The notes beneath the pieces were generated by a model. The model searched no databases, had not been told where the DNA came from, and was given only the letters and a program-made list of their open reading frames with translations. Of a stretch of DNA of 64,000 bases, positions 52,178-60,900 are shown in pieces. Location of the stretch: assembly GCF_009695865.1 (NCBI RefSeq), contig NZ_VUNB01000001.1, positions 186,001 to 250,000 on the forward strand. Direction: 5' to 3'. Within the stretch, counting starts at the first letter, position 1; every line of letters begins with the position of its first letter. The DNA is from Allobaileyella intestinalis. GTDB taxonomy: Bacteria; Bacillota; Clostridia; Peptostreptococcales; Anaerovoracaceae. The position numbers were made by a program, and so were the translations under genes.

Positions 52178-52788
52178 ATTTTATGGAAAAAAGGATTATT
52201 AAAGACGGCAAGGTTAAGCCTGGAAATGTGCTGAAGGTGGATAGTTTCCTGAACCATCAGATGGACATTGACTTGTTTGACGAAATGGGAAAAGAGTGGA
52301 GCCGGAGGTTTGAAGGTCAGGGGGTGGACAAGATCCTTACGATTGAGGCCTCTGGAATAGGCATCGCCTGCATAGCCGCCCGGTATTTTCACGTTCCTTT
52401 GGTTTTTGCCAAGAAATCCAAGAGCATCAACCTGGATGGGGAGACCTACGTTGCCCAGGTTAAGTCCTTCACCCACGGCACTATCAATAATGTGATCGTA
52501 GAGAAGAAGTTTCTCTCTCCAGGAGAGAATGTTCTGCTGATCGATGACTTTCTGGCCAATGGCTGTGCGCTGCAGGGGCTCATATCCATAGTTCAGGAAG
52601 CAGGTGCCAGGGTAGCAGGAATAGGAATAGCCATTGAAAAGGGCTTTCAGCCTGGAGGACAGATCATACGCAATATGGGATACAAGCTGGAGTCACTGGC
52701 AATAATAGATTCCATGAACGATGAGACGGGAGAGATTTTTTTCAGAGACGGGAATAATAAGAAGATATATTCAGGTCTTGAAAAATAG
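52174..52788 (+). CDS. xpt: Xanthine phosphoribosyltransferase
   Basis: 204 residues from the ATG at 52174; an ATG at 52183 is the other choice. Salvages xanthine to XMP using PRPP. Family marks: [20 protein letters not shown] at the N-terminus, [28 protein letters not shown], the PRPP loop [18 protein letters not shown], and [20 protein letters not shown]. No purine riboswitch was seen upstream, and the gene starts inside the preceding stop codon, so its control must come from the operon promoter near 50600. A terminator follows at 52847. Confidence 0.95.
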   Translation: MNFMEKRIIKDGKVKPGNVLKVDSFLNHQMDIDLFDEMGKEWSRRFEGQGVDKILTIEASGIGIACIAARYFHVPLVFAKKSKSINLDGETYVAQVKSFTHGTINNVIVEKKFLSPGENVLLIDDFLANGCALQGLISIVQEAGARVAGIGIAIEKGFQPGGQIIRNMGYKLESLAIIDSMNDETGEIFFRDGNNKKIYSGLEK

Positions 52789-52846
52789 ACCATACGTTGT
52801 AGTGAGACTCAGGTTTTCAGGGCATTTTGACTTAGAGGAATGTTTT

Positions 52847-52875
52847 GAGATGGCAGAATTGCCATCTCTTTTTTT
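52847..52875 (+). terminator. Terminator of the hydrolase/xpt operon
   Basis: GAGATGGCA (52847-52855), loop GAAT, TGCCATCTC (52860-52868), then TTTTTTT. Perfect 9-bp stem. Confidence 0.92.
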
Positions 52876-52917
52876 GTAATTTTATAGATATTTGAGGGTG
52901 GCAGAATAGATTCTTGA

Positions 52918-53145
52918 GAAGTTCTGGATAGGGCAATTCTGGTAACAGGAGACCTGGCCCGGAACATCAGCGATCAGTACAATATTGACCGCAGAAGGAC
53001 AGCATCCCTGCTGGACATCTTCAGCTGCGTAATGCAGGGACTCCTTCCATATAGCGGGCAGCTCCTTCTCTCTGCATCTTTTGTAGCAGCTTCAGGATTA
53101 ATTCAGATCTGCTATCCATTGACATTTGCTGTCCAATTGTTATAA
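52918..53145 (+). pseudogene. NhaC-type Na+/H+ antiporter, C-terminal remnant
   Basis: An open stretch between a TGA at 52915 and TAA at 53143 translates to a segment containing VTGDLARNISDQYNIDRRRT then ASLLDIFSCVMQGLLPYSGQ. This is the C-terminal signature of NhaC-family antiporters (GPIAKxIS...YGIDPRRSASLLDIFSCVFQGLIPYGAQ). There is no start codon, no ribosome site and no upstream part, so about 80 percent of the gene is gone. The last 25 codons include the -35 and -10 boxes of the cysE promoter. Confidence 0.7.
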
Positions 53146-53146
53146 T
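53119..53146 (+). promoter_or_regulatory. cysE promoter, located within the nhaC remnant
   Basis: TTGACA (53119-53124), 16-bp spacer, TATAAT (53141-53146). Both boxes are consensus. Start expected near 53153, leaving a leader of about 108 nt. Confidence 0.85.
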
Positions 53147-53159
53147 TCCTATAGGAATT
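53144..53159. promoter_or_regulatory. Perfect 16-bp palindrome over the cysE -10/start region, likely Rrf2/CymR-type operator
   Basis: AATTCCTATAGGAATT, overlapping the last three bases of the -10 box and the start site. It is built on the same AATTCCTAT word as the operator before nifS (62844-62870). Rrf2-family CymR repressors of Bacillota bind GGAATT-type sites at cysteine genes, so this is a plausible target of the Rrf2 protein encoded at 62223. Confidence 0.75.
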
Positions 53160-53260
53160 GAGGGAATTAGAACTGCGGCGGTATACTCTTTCGGAAATCA
53201 CTGTAAGATCCATTCCGGGGAGAAATATCGTAACAGCCGAAATGTAAAGTGGGGTATCAG

Positions 53261-54031
53261 ATGGGCTTTTTCAAGGACTTAAACGAGAATTATGAAGTGA
53301 TAAAGGAGAGAGACCCGGCCATTCACTCAAAGGCCGAGGTTCTCCTTTATCCTTATTTTCAGGCGTTGAGATCGTATAAAAGAGCACACAAACTATATCT
53401 GAAAGGTCATTATTTTCTGGCCAGGTGGATTTCTCAGAGAGCTGCCAGAAAGACTAATATAGAGATACATCCTGGGGCAACAATAGGAAAAGGGTTTTTC
53501 ATAGACCACGGTCACGGCGTCGTAATCGGAGAAACTGCTGAGATCGGCGATAACGTCAGCATGTACCACGGAGTTACTCTGGGGGGAACCGGAAAAGACA
53601 GTGGTAAGAGGCATCCTACCGTTGGAAACAACGTGACCATCTGTGCAGGAGCCACTATTTTGGGACCGGTAAAAATAGGAGACAATGCGGTGATAGGTGC
53701 CGAGAGTTTCGTACTTAAAGATGTTCCCCATGACACTACTGTTGTAGGGGCCCCGGCAAGAATCGTGAAGAGAAAGACCGGAGACAGCATCATTTCTTAT
53801 GATGAACACGGAAACATCAAGAAAATACAGGAAGACAAGGGACAGCGTACTTTCGAGAGATGTGTAGTCACCAACAAGATAATAGAGAAGAGAACCAATC
53901 ATGACAACGAATGTCCGTTAAAAGGCCAGCACATGCCAGAACAGTGCGGCAAGTGTCCAGTCACTCATGATGAATTCGAAGATGGGTCCAAGGGCCATCC
54001 GGCCTGGCTATCAGAGAAGAAAGCCCAGTAA
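53261..54031 (+). CDS. cysE: Serine O-acetyltransferase with Cys-containing C-terminal extension
   Basis: 256 residues from the ATG at 53261. Acetylates serine to O-acetylserine, the first step of cysteine synthesis. An N-terminal helical part ([20 protein letters not shown]) is followed by the left-handed beta helix: [59 protein letters not shown] and [20 protein letters not shown]. The core ends near 172, where short clostridial CysE proteins end. About 80 extra residues follow with Cys201, Cys218, Cys229 and Cys232 (NECPLKGQ and CGKCP). Four cysteines could bind metal or sense thiol state; this is not typical CysE. Cysteine feedback usually acts through the C-terminus. Confidence 0.93.
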   Translation: MGFFKDLNENYEVIKERDPAIHSKAEVLLYPYFQALRSYKRAHKLYLKGHYFLARWISQRAARKTNIEIHPGATIGKGFFIDHGHGVVIGETAEIGDNVSMYHGVTLGGTGKDSGKRHPTVGNNVTICAGATILGPVKIGDNAVIGAESFVLKDVPHDTTVVGAPARIVKRKTGDSIISYDEHGNIKKIQEDKGQRTFERCVVTNKIIEKRTNHDNECPLKGQHMPEQCGKCPVTHDEFEDGSKGHPAWLSEKKAQ

Positions 54032-54066
54032 AATAGCTCAGTAAAATTCAGACAATAAATATAACC

Positions 54067-54110
54067 GAAAACACCTGCATCAGAACTTAGAATCTGATGC
54101 AGGTGTTTTC
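54067..54110. terminator. Bidirectional terminator between cysE and the M24 peptidase gene
   Basis: GAAAACACCTGCATCAGA (54067-54084) pairs perfectly with TCTGATGCAGGTGTTTTC (54093-54110). A/T runs at both ends let it stop the two converging transcripts. Confidence 0.93.
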
Positions 54111-54135
54111 ATAAGTAAATCAAAGCTATTACAGG

Positions 54136-55224
54136 TTACAGTTCTATGAGGTCGTGGGTAAAGTCGATCATGTTCTCAAATCCATCTTCTGTGATCAGGA
54201 TCTGATCCTCAATCCTTACGCCGCCCCAGCCAGGAATATAAAGACCCGGCTCAATTGTACGAACATTTCCAACAGGGAACGGTGTTTCGTCGGTAATGGA
54301 ATCGAAAGGACCTTCGTGGACAAACAGACCGATTCCGTGTCCGATGTTGTTGTACTCATAGCCCTTGTATGGTGTTCCTTCAAGAGGTTTCAGGGATTCA
54401 AGATAAATGTCCTTGCCCACGGTGCCGGCTTTCGTAATCTTGTTGCACCGGTCAAACATCTCCTGAACCAGCCCATATACAGTCTTCTGCTCTTCAGTTG
54501 CTTTTCCCACAACTACTGTACGTGTCATATCAGACATATATCCGTTTACCTGGCATCCGAAGTCCATCAGAACGAAGTCGCCGTACTGAACGGCTTTTTC
54601 GCTAGGCACTCCGTGAAGCAGGGATGTTCTTGCTCCGGAAATCAGAATATTTCCATAAGGCATTGTGTCTGCACCTTCCTGTACCATGTACAGTGACAGG
54701 AGGGCAGCCAGTTCCTTTTCTGTCATTCCTACATGAATATCGTCAAGAAGTCTCTCAAGAGCTCTGCAGCTGATCTGGCATGCAGCCCTCTGATACTGGA
54801 TTTCTTCAGGTGTTTTTATCATTCTCATATCGGCAATAACTCCGGAAGTAGGAATTTTCTCAGCCGATACGGTTTTATCCATAACAGAGAATTCGTTCTG
54901 GGTCATGAAGTCTGACTCGAAGGCCACGTTCTTGCATCCCGTTTCAGTCAGAAGTTTTTCCACCATGTCGCTGACAGTCTTGCCAGGGAGTCTCCAGATA
55001 GCAACTTCGCACTCAGGGCACTCGAGCTCAGCGTCCTCAGAGTATCTGAGGTCTGTAATAAAGAAGATCTTTTCACCTTTTGTAAAAAGAATTTTCTGAG
55101 CTCCGTCACTGGCGGTGAATCCGGTTACATAACGTACATTGGTAGGATCAGAGACGAGAAAAGCATCGTATCCCTTCTCTTCCATATACTTCAGAACTTT
55201 TTCCTCATTAGGTTTAATAGCCAT
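54136..55224 (-). CDS. M24B-family Xaa-Pro aminopeptidase-like protein
   Basis: 362 residues from the ATG at 55224 (TAGGAGG upstream); eight further in-frame codons were rejected. N-terminal creatinase-like domain (1-125, with YDAFLVSDPTNVRYVTGFTA). The pita-bread catalytic domain has the five metal ligands: Asp in LMDFGCQVNGYMSDMTRT (two), His in IGHGIGLFVHEGP, Glu in RTIEPGLYIPGW and Glu in GVRIEDQILIT. Removes N-terminal residues before proline using two Mn2+ or Co2+. Monocistronic and cytoplasmic. Confidence 0.93.
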   Translation of the reverse strand: MAIKPNEEKVLKYMEEKGYDAFLVSDPTNVRYVTGFTASDGAQKILFTKGEKIFFITDLRYSEDAELECPECEVAIWRLPGKTVSDMVEKLLTETGCKNVAFESDFMTQNEFSVMDKTVSAEKIPTSGVIADMRMIKTPEEIQYQRAACQISCRALERLLDDIHVGMTEKELAALLSLYMVQEGADTMPYGNILISGARTSLLHGVPSEKAVQYGDFVLMDFGCQVNGYMSDMTRTVVVGKATEEQKTVYGLVQEMFDRCNKITKAGTVGKDIYLESLKPLEGTPYKGYEYNNIGHGIGLFVHEGPFDSITDETPFPVGNVRTIEPGLYIPGWGGVRIEDQILITEDGFENMIDFTHDLIEL

Positions 55225-55445
55225 CGCAATGCCTCCTATAGGATACAAATATGAGCCGGGCTTTCAGCCAGGCAATTACCATAATCCAGACTGCTTTCTG
55301 AACCGCAGTCTGACATAATTATAACGTCTTTTTACTAAATGTACACAGTAATAAACAGAAATAATCTCAATTAATGGGGGAATACATTATTCATCCCTTA
55401 TTCACTTGCCGCCCATGTATACATTGCCAGGTCAAACAGAATCCA

Positions 55446-55474
55446 TTGACATTATTTGTGGCTGAGCATAATAT
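55446..55474 (+). promoter_or_regulatory. Promoter of the aminotransferase/aldolase/kinase/TetR operon
   Basis: TTGACA (55446-55451), 17-bp spacer, TAATAT (55469-55474), about 70 bases before the aminotransferase ATG. Confidence 0.75.
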
Positions 55475-55484
55475 TTTACTAAGA

Positions 55485-55498
55485 TGAGTAGCCACTCA
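55485..55498. promoter_or_regulatory. Candidate operator (TGAGT-N4-ACTCA) at the transcription start
   Basis: TGAGT (55485-55489), AGCC, ACTCA (55494-55498), a perfect short inverted repeat placed just after the expected start site. Its position suits repression by the TetR-family protein encoded at the operon's end. Confidence 0.5.
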
Positions 55499-55545
55499 AC
55501 ATGAAGGTGCCGGTGGCGGTTAAGGTAAACAAAAGGAGGATACCC

Positions 55546-57024
55546 ATGGCATATAATGGTTTTGCTATTGACAAATATCCTGATGTGGAAGAGATCATCA
55601 GAAAGCTGGATGCACTGAGAGATGGTCCTATCTACTCAATTCTTCCGGAATATCTTGCTGAATACGAAGATCAGTATTTCAACAAGAAATGCCTTAAGTC
55701 AAAGGAAATGATAGACGAGGCCAAGACAGTAATACCGGGAGGAGTTCAACACAACCTGGCATTTAATTATCCTTTCCCCATAGTAATAACGAAGGCCTCC
55801 GGAGCAAAGCTGTACGATATTGATGGAAATGAGTATTACGATCTCCTTCAGGCCGGCGGACCAACTGTTCTTGGAAGCAATCCTGTAGAGATAAGGGAGA
55901 AAGTTATTCAGCTTCTGAACACCTGCGGCCCGTCAACAGGACTTTTCCATGAGTATGAATATAAACTGGCCAAGAAGATAAGCGATCTGGTCCCTTCTGT
56001 TGACATGTTCAGAATGCTTGGTTCAGGAACTGAAGCTGATATGGTGGCTGCCAGAATTGCCCGTCTCTATACAGGTAACAAGAACATTCTGAAGATGGGA
56101 GGAGCATATCACGGCTGGTCTGATCAGCTGGCCTATGGCATCAGAATCCCGGGAACAAAGGGACTTCAGTCAAGGGGCGTTCCTAATTATGTATTCAGGC
56201 ATACAGATGAATTCTTCCCGGGAGATCTGGAAGACCTTGAGAAGAAGCTTAAGAGAAACAAGCTGGACGGAGGCACGGCTGCTGTATATATCGAGCCAAT
56301 TGGACCGGAAAGCGGAACAAGGCCTGTAACTAAGGACTTTGTAAAAGGATGTGAGTACCTGGCCCACAAGTACGGAGCCCTCCTCATAGCAGATGAGGTA
56401 GTTTCCGGGTTCAGAATCGGCCTCAGCGGAGCCCAGGGATATTACGGAATCAACCCTGATCTGACTGTGTTCGGAAAAGTTATTGCAGGAGGTTATCCTG
56501 GTGCCGGCGGCGTTGGCGGCAGAAGAGATGTAATGGCACACATGGGCGCAGGGCTGGATTCATCTGGAAAGAAGGTAAAGAAGGCGCTGTGCGGCGGAAC
56601 CATGGCGGCTACTCCGATTTCATGTGTTGCCGGATACTACACTATCTGCGAGATTGAAAGAACAAATGCAATTGAAAAGGCTGGCAGAATGGCTGACAGA
56701 CTGGTGGCCGGAATCAACAAGTCAATAGACAAATATCATCTTCCTTTCGTATGTTTCAATCAAGGTTCAGTTTGCCATCTGGACAATGCTGGAACCATGC
56801 ACTACTTCATAGACTGGAGCAAGCCTTGGAACATTCCGAAAGTCCTGAAGGAAACCAGCGCAAGACAGAAAGAAATGGAGCACATGGGTGCCGCATATAT
56901 GGCAGAAGGAATCATCACCCTTGCCGGAACAAGACTGTACACAAGCGCCGCATACAATGAAGAGATGATCGATGATGTAATTGCCAGATTCGACAGAGTT
57001 CTCTCAAAGTGCGGAAAACTGTAA
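55546..57024 (+). CDS. Class III PLP-dependent aminotransferase (glutamate-1-semialdehyde mutase-like)
   Basis: 492 residues from the ATG at 55546, with AAAGGAGG six bases upstream. Fold-type I PLP enzyme: GGVQHNLAFNYPFPIVITKA, LGSGTEADMVAARIARLYTG, KMGGAYHGWSDQL, AVYIEPIGPESG, LIADEVVSGFRIG and FGKVIAGGYPGAGGVGG, whose Lys binds PLP. Closest in feel to glutamate-1-semialdehyde aminomutase-like members, but it has a 60-residue N-terminal extension and no hem genes nearby. In this operon it probably moves an amino group to or from a sugar-derived or short aldehyde/ketone. Substrate unknown. Confidence 0.88.
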   Translation: MAYNGFAIDKYPDVEEIIRKLDALRDGPIYSILPEYLAEYEDQYFNKKCLKSKEMIDEAKTVIPGGVQHNLAFNYPFPIVITKASGAKLYDIDGNEYYDLLQAGGPTVLGSNPVEIREKVIQLLNTCGPSTGLFHEYEYKLAKKISDLVPSVDMFRMLGSGTEADMVAARIARLYTGNKNILKMGGAYHGWSDQLAYGIRIPGTKGLQSRGVPNYVFRHTDEFFPGDLEDLEKKLKRNKLDGGTAAVYIEPIGPESGTRPVTKDFVKGCEYLAHKYGALLIADEVVSGFRIGLSGAQGYYGINPDLTVFGKVIAGGYPGAGGVGGRRDVMAHMGAGLDSSGKKVKKALCGGTMAATPISCVAGYYTICEIERTNAIEKAGRMADRLVAGINKSIDKYHLPFVCFNQGSVCHLDNAGTMHYFIDWSKPWNIPKVLKETSARQKEMEHMGAAYMAEGIITLAGTRLYTSAAYNEEMIDDVIARFDRVLSKCGKL

Positions 57025-57036
57025 AGGAGCATAGAA

Positions 57037-58302
57037 ATGAGTGATTCGGATTTCAGATTGAGCAATCTGGACATTCCTGAAGAAAAGAAGAACGTCAATG
57101 AGGAACCTCAGTTCATTCCAATGACTTTTGATTCAGGAACAGGAATTCTCCAACATGATACTGTGGAAGGAATTGTGGATGAGGCAAGAGAAAAAGTCCT
57201 GAAAGCCTGTAAGATGCTGGTTGATGAAGGCCTTGTGGCAAGAACCTGGGGAAACATCAGCGCAAGGATAAACGACGAACTTTTTGCCATCACCCCAAGC
57301 GGGAAAGCTTATGATACTCTGACCCCTGACCAGATAGTAGTTGTGAAAGCCAGTGACTGCACGTGGATGGGAGATATTAAGCCTTCCAGCGAAAAAGGAA
57401 TTCATGCATCCATATACCTTGACAGACCTGAAGTAAACATGGTGATACACACCCATCAGTTCTACGCATCAGCAATCAGCATCATAGGACTTGATGTGGA
57501 AAATGTTTCCGAACTCAGCAGTGAGGCCGGTGAACTCGTGGGAGACAGAATTCCATGCGCCGGCTACGGCCTTTCTTCAACGGAGAAGCTGAGAAATAAT
57601 GTCCGGAAAGCTTTTGCAGATAATCCCGGGTCAAAAGCTGTGCTGATGAGAAATCACGGTGCAGTTTGTGTGGGAGAGGATATTGATTCGGCATTCCATG
57701 CTTCCCGGCTTCTGGAGGAAGTATCAAAGAAGCTTTATTCCAGATACTGCCTGGGAGATGTGGCTGATGAACCGGCAGGTGAGAGCCGCATGTATGTGGA
57801 GGGAGATACTTCTGCACCATCCTGGGCCAGAAAAGCAATGATCAACGGTAATAAGTGCGTGGTCCTGTCAAAAAAACCGTATACAGTGAAAGTAAGCAGA
57901 CAGGGAATGGCCATAAGGCCTTATATCGATGATCTTGCACAGATTGGAGGAGTAAACATTAAATGTGTAATGCCTGAAGGCAGTACTTCTGAACTTAAGA
58001 AAGCCCTCAGGAACAGTGATGCTGTGCTGGTAAAGGGAGCAGGTGCAATATGCGCCGGAAAGGAACCAGATGACGCAGAGGCCCTTGCCACTGTTCTGGA
58101 AAAAGGCTGCGCCGCAGCACACCTGGCCGCCAGCTTCGGTGATGTAAAACCTGTAAGCCGTAAAGATGCCCTGCTTGAAAGAGAAGTATACGTTACGAAG
58201 TATTCGAGACTGAAGAAAACAGGGGATGATAAAAACAACAAAGCTTCAGACTGGACAGGAAAAATCAAGTCTTTGCTGAAGGGACTGAAGAAAGTGAAAT
58301 GA
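57037..58302 (+). CDS. Class II aldolase/adducin family protein with a second, degenerate aldolase-like half
   Basis: 421 residues. Residues about 45-240 form a class II aldolase: TWGNISARI, ITPSGKAYDTLTPDQIVVVK, SSEKGIHASIYLDRPEVNMV, zinc ligands in VIHTHQFYASA and RNHGAVCVG, as in fuculose-phosphate aldolase. A second region (about 265-390) repeats the end of the fold: RNSDAVLVKGAGAICAGKEP then DDAEALATVLEKGCAAAHLA lines up with MRNHGAVCVGEDIDSAFHAS but lacks the zinc histidines. The protein is therefore about twice the usual ~215 residues. It would cleave a phosphorylated ketose made by the neighbouring FGGY kinase. AAAGGAG precedes the ATG; 12 bp after the aminotransferase gene. Confidence 0.88.
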   Translation: MSDSDFRLSNLDIPEEKKNVNEEPQFIPMTFDSGTGILQHDTVEGIVDEAREKVLKACKMLVDEGLVARTWGNISARINDELFAITPSGKAYDTLTPDQIVVVKASDCTWMGDIKPSSEKGIHASIYLDRPEVNMVIHTHQFYASAISIIGLDVENVSELSSEAGELVGDRIPCAGYGLSSTEKLRNNVRKAFADNPGSKAVLMRNHGAVCVGEDIDSAFHASRLLEEVSKKLYSRYCLGDVADEPAGESRMYVEGDTSAPSWARKAMINGNKCVVLSKKPYTVKVSRQGMAIRPYIDDLAQIGGVNIKCVMPEGSTSELKKALRNSDAVLVKGAGAICAGKEPDDAEALATVLEKGCAAAHLAASFGDVKPVSRKDALLEREVYVTKYSRLKKTGDDKNNKASDWTGKIKSLLKGLKKVK

Positions 58303-58318
58303 TGCCGGGAGGCAGAAG

Positions 58319-59908
58319 ATGTATATTTTGGCATATGATATAGGCACAACAGGAGTAAAGACATGCCTCTTCTCCATTGATTCTTCCATTGGTCTTAAAG
58401 CCAGCGCAACAAGAGGATATAAGCTTTACACCATGGAAAACGGCGGTGTTGAGCAGGATGGTGATGAGTGGTGGGATGCCATGTGCCAGTCCACCAGAGA
58501 GGTAATGGATAAAAGCGGGGTTGCACCAGATCAGGTAATGGGCCTGTCCTTCTGTTCTCAGATGCAGGGAATGGTTCTTGTGGACAGGGACGGAATACCT
58601 GTTCACAGGCCTATGAGTTACATGGATCAGAGAGGAAGCCGGGAACTGGAGGACTGTTTTGGCCACGGAATAAAGATTGCCGGAGCCAATGCTTTCAAGC
58701 TCCTCAAAAGCCTGAGAATCTGCAAGGCAGCTTCTCTCAGCGCAAAAGATCCGGTGTGGAAGTATAAATGGATTGAAAACAATGAGCCAGATAACTTCGC
58801 CAGGGCATATAAGTGGCTGGATGTAAAAGAATATCTCATATGCCGGTGTACTGGTAGTTTCGTAATGACAGAGGATTCGGCTTTTGCCACCATGCTGTAC
58901 GATACAAGACCGGGACGGGAAGGATGGAGCAGTGACCTGTGCAGCCTTTATGGAGTAAAAAAAGAACATCTCCCTGAAATAATCTCTTCCAGTGACGTTG
59001 CCGGCCGGCTTCGCAAGGAAGCCGCAGATCAGCTGGGGCTTGAAGAAGGAATAAAAGTGTTCGGCGGAGGCGGAGATGCTCCTCTGACTGCAGTGGGAGC
59101 CGGAGCAACAGAGGTGGGTAGCACCCATATTTACACAGGAACCTCAGGATGGGTGTCAACGGTGGTAGATACCCAGAAGCTGGATGTGAATAAAATGATC
59201 GCATCTATCGTAGGCGCCCAGAAAGGCCGCTTCAACTATTTTGCGGAAATGGAAACTGCCGGAAAATGCCTTGAATGGGTAAAAAATCATCTGGCCTTAG
59301 ACGAAATAGGAGTTTTCCTGGAGAAAAAAGATATTACCTGCGGATACGAAGGAAAGTATAAGAGCCTCTACGACTATCTGATGGAAACCATTGAAAAGGC
59401 AGAGCCGGGGTGTGGAGGAGTGATTTTTACTCCGTGGCTCCACGGAAACAGATGTCCATTTGAAGATCCTGCGGCGGCTGGAATGTTCTTTAACATCACT
59501 CTGGAAACAGGTAAGACAGAATTGATAAGAGCTGTGGTGGAAGGTATCTGCTACCACCAGAGATGGATGCTGGAGTGTGAGAAGGAAAAGGTCCAGATAA
59601 GCCAGACCGTAAGATTTGTAGGGGGCGGCGCCCTTTCAGATGTAACCGGGCAGCTTCTGGCGGACATAACAGGACACCATATCGAGATAGTTGAGGATCC
59701 TCAGAATGTCGGGGCCATCGGAGCAGCTGCAGTTGCTGCCCTGGGCCTCGGCCTTATCAGTGATCTGGACCAGATCAGGAAACTGATAAAAGTCAGGTCC
59801 TCCTTCACCCCGGATATGGAGAAAAAGCAGATTTACGACAGAAACTATCAGGTGTTCAAGAGGCTGTACGAGACCAACATGAAGAATTTCCGTGATATGA
59901 ACATATGA
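58319..59908 (+). CDS. FGGY-family carbohydrate kinase
   Basis: 529 residues. N-terminal FGGY domain with YILAYDIGTTGVKTCLFSID and LSFCSQMQGMVLVDRDGIPV then HRPMSYMDQRG; ATP-binding C-terminal domain with FGGGGDAPLTAVGAGA, YTGTSGWVS and RFVGGGALSDVTGQLLADIT. Similar to xylulokinases, which phosphorylate ketoses or polyols in the cytoplasm. The exact sugar cannot be read from sequence. GGGAGG lies eight bases before the ATG. Third in the operon with the aminotransferase and aldolase; kinase plus aldolase is a common sugar-breakdown pair. Confidence 0.9.
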   Translation: MYILAYDIGTTGVKTCLFSIDSSIGLKASATRGYKLYTMENGGVEQDGDEWWDAMCQSTREVMDKSGVAPDQVMGLSFCSQMQGMVLVDRDGIPVHRPMSYMDQRGSRELEDCFGHGIKIAGANAFKLLKSLRICKAASLSAKDPVWKYKWIENNEPDNFARAYKWLDVKEYLICRCTGSFVMTEDSAFATMLYDTRPGREGWSSDLCSLYGVKKEHLPEIISSSDVAGRLRKEAADQLGLEEGIKVFGGGGDAPLTAVGAGATEVGSTHIYTGTSGWVSTVVDTQKLDVNKMIASIVGAQKGRFNYFAEMETAGKCLEWVKNHLALDEIGVFLEKKDITCGYEGKYKSLYDYLMETIEKAEPGCGGVIFTPWLHGNRCPFEDPAAAGMFFNITLETGKTELIRAVVEGICYHQRWMLECEKEKVQISQTVRFVGGGALSDVTGQLLADITGHHIEIVEDPQNVGAIGAAAVAALGLGLISDLDQIRKLIKVRSSFTPDMEKKQIYDRNYQVFKRLYETNMKNFRDMNI

Positions 59909-59932
59909 ACAAAGGAGAAGGTATCTCATAAC

Positions 59933-60577
59933 ATGCAGAAAAAAATTCCAGAGGAAAAGCTGCAGGCCCTCAGGAACACTGGTATCAGCGAGTTTGCTTC
60001 CAAGGGACTGGATGGTGCAAACATAAATGTTATCGCAAGAAAAGCCGGAGTAAGTGTGGGTACCATATACAACTACTTTGGAACTAAGGAGAATTTCTTC
60101 ACTGCGTGCCTGGAACAGGCCATGAAAGACCTGGAAACTGCCTTGATGGAAGCCTCGGCTGGTGATGTTCCGCTGCTGACCAGGGCAGACAGACTGATCA
60201 GGGCAGTGCAGTCTTATTCGAGAGAAAACATAGAGGTTATCCGTCTCTATAACGAAATAACCTCAAGCTCCGGAAATAAAATGGCAGGTTCGCTGGCCCG
60301 GAAGATAGAGTCCATCAGTTCTTCCGCATATAAGAAAACTATAAGAGAGGCAGCAAGGAAGGGCGAAATCCGTTCAGATGTGAATGTTGAATATCTGGCT
60401 TTTTTCTTCGACAACCTGCTTACCACCCTTCAGTTTTCATATGCCTGCCCCTATTACAAAGAGAGGCTGAAGATCTACTGTGGAGAAGAAGGCCTGAAGG
60501 ACGATGAGCAGATGAGAAAGAATCTTCTGGCATTTATGGACGCCGCCTTCGATCCAAAAGGCAGGACAAAAAAATGA
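59933..60577 (+). CDS. TetR/AcrR-family transcriptional regulator
   Basis: 214 residues. N-terminal helix-turn-helix: LRNTGISEFASKGLDGANIN then VIARKAGVSVGTIYNYFGTK and ENFFTACLEQ, the classic TetR DNA-binding domain. The ligand domain (about 70-210) is all-helical and has no recognised subfamily. It ends the aminotransferase/aldolase/kinase operon and probably represses it through the TGAGT-N4-ACTCA site at 55485, with an intermediate of the pathway as inducer. That is inferred from position. Confidence 0.9.
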   Translation: MQKKIPEEKLQALRNTGISEFASKGLDGANINVIARKAGVSVGTIYNYFGTKENFFTACLEQAMKDLETALMEASAGDVPLLTRADRLIRAVQSYSRENIEVIRLYNEITSSSGNKMAGSLARKIESISSSAYKKTIREAARKGEIRSDVNVEYLAFFFDNLLTTLQFSYACPYYKERLKIYCGEEGLKDDEQMRKNLLAFMDAAFDPKGRTKK

Positions 60578-60900
60578 TAATGGACAGACTATGCGGATAG
60601 CAGCAATCATACCAGCAGACCTTCTCCCTGGTGGCCGCCGCTTGCTAGAAAGCCTATGAGCCTTGGATGAGTCAGGCCACGGCGCCTGGCATCCATACTC
60701 TAACCTCCTGCACTTATGAAACACCAGAATGAAGAAAATATCCATCAAAGATTTTTGACATTGCCGGTTTTTTAGACTTTTCAGGGTATTTTCAGGAAAA
60801 CATCCCCTTTTCCGGCACGATTGCAATTAACTGGATACAGGCTCTATAATTAAAAGGATAGTCTGGATACGGCAAAGAGCAGGCGGGAAAGGTTCGGTCA
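60578..60900. other. Intergenic region after the TetR gene
   Basis: About 320 bases. No clear terminator, tRNA or conserved protein fragment was recognised. A plus-strand stretch at 60591-60648 is open for 18 codons, and a 129-codon minus frame spans the region and the end of the TetR gene; neither has recognisable protein features. It must contain the promoter of the next gene. Confidence 0.35.

Noticed and set aside
52174-52190. Purine riboswitch control of xpt
   Set aside because: xpt starts inside the previous stop codon, leaving no room for a leader, and none is seen before the operon.
58265-59128. 287-codon minus-strand frame antisense to the FGGY kinase
   Set aside because: Shadow of a well-conserved kinase gene; no start site or family motifs.
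60591-60720. Possible small gene or protein remnant after the TetR gene
   Set aside because: Interrupted by stops after 18 codons, no ribosome site and no recognisable homology.
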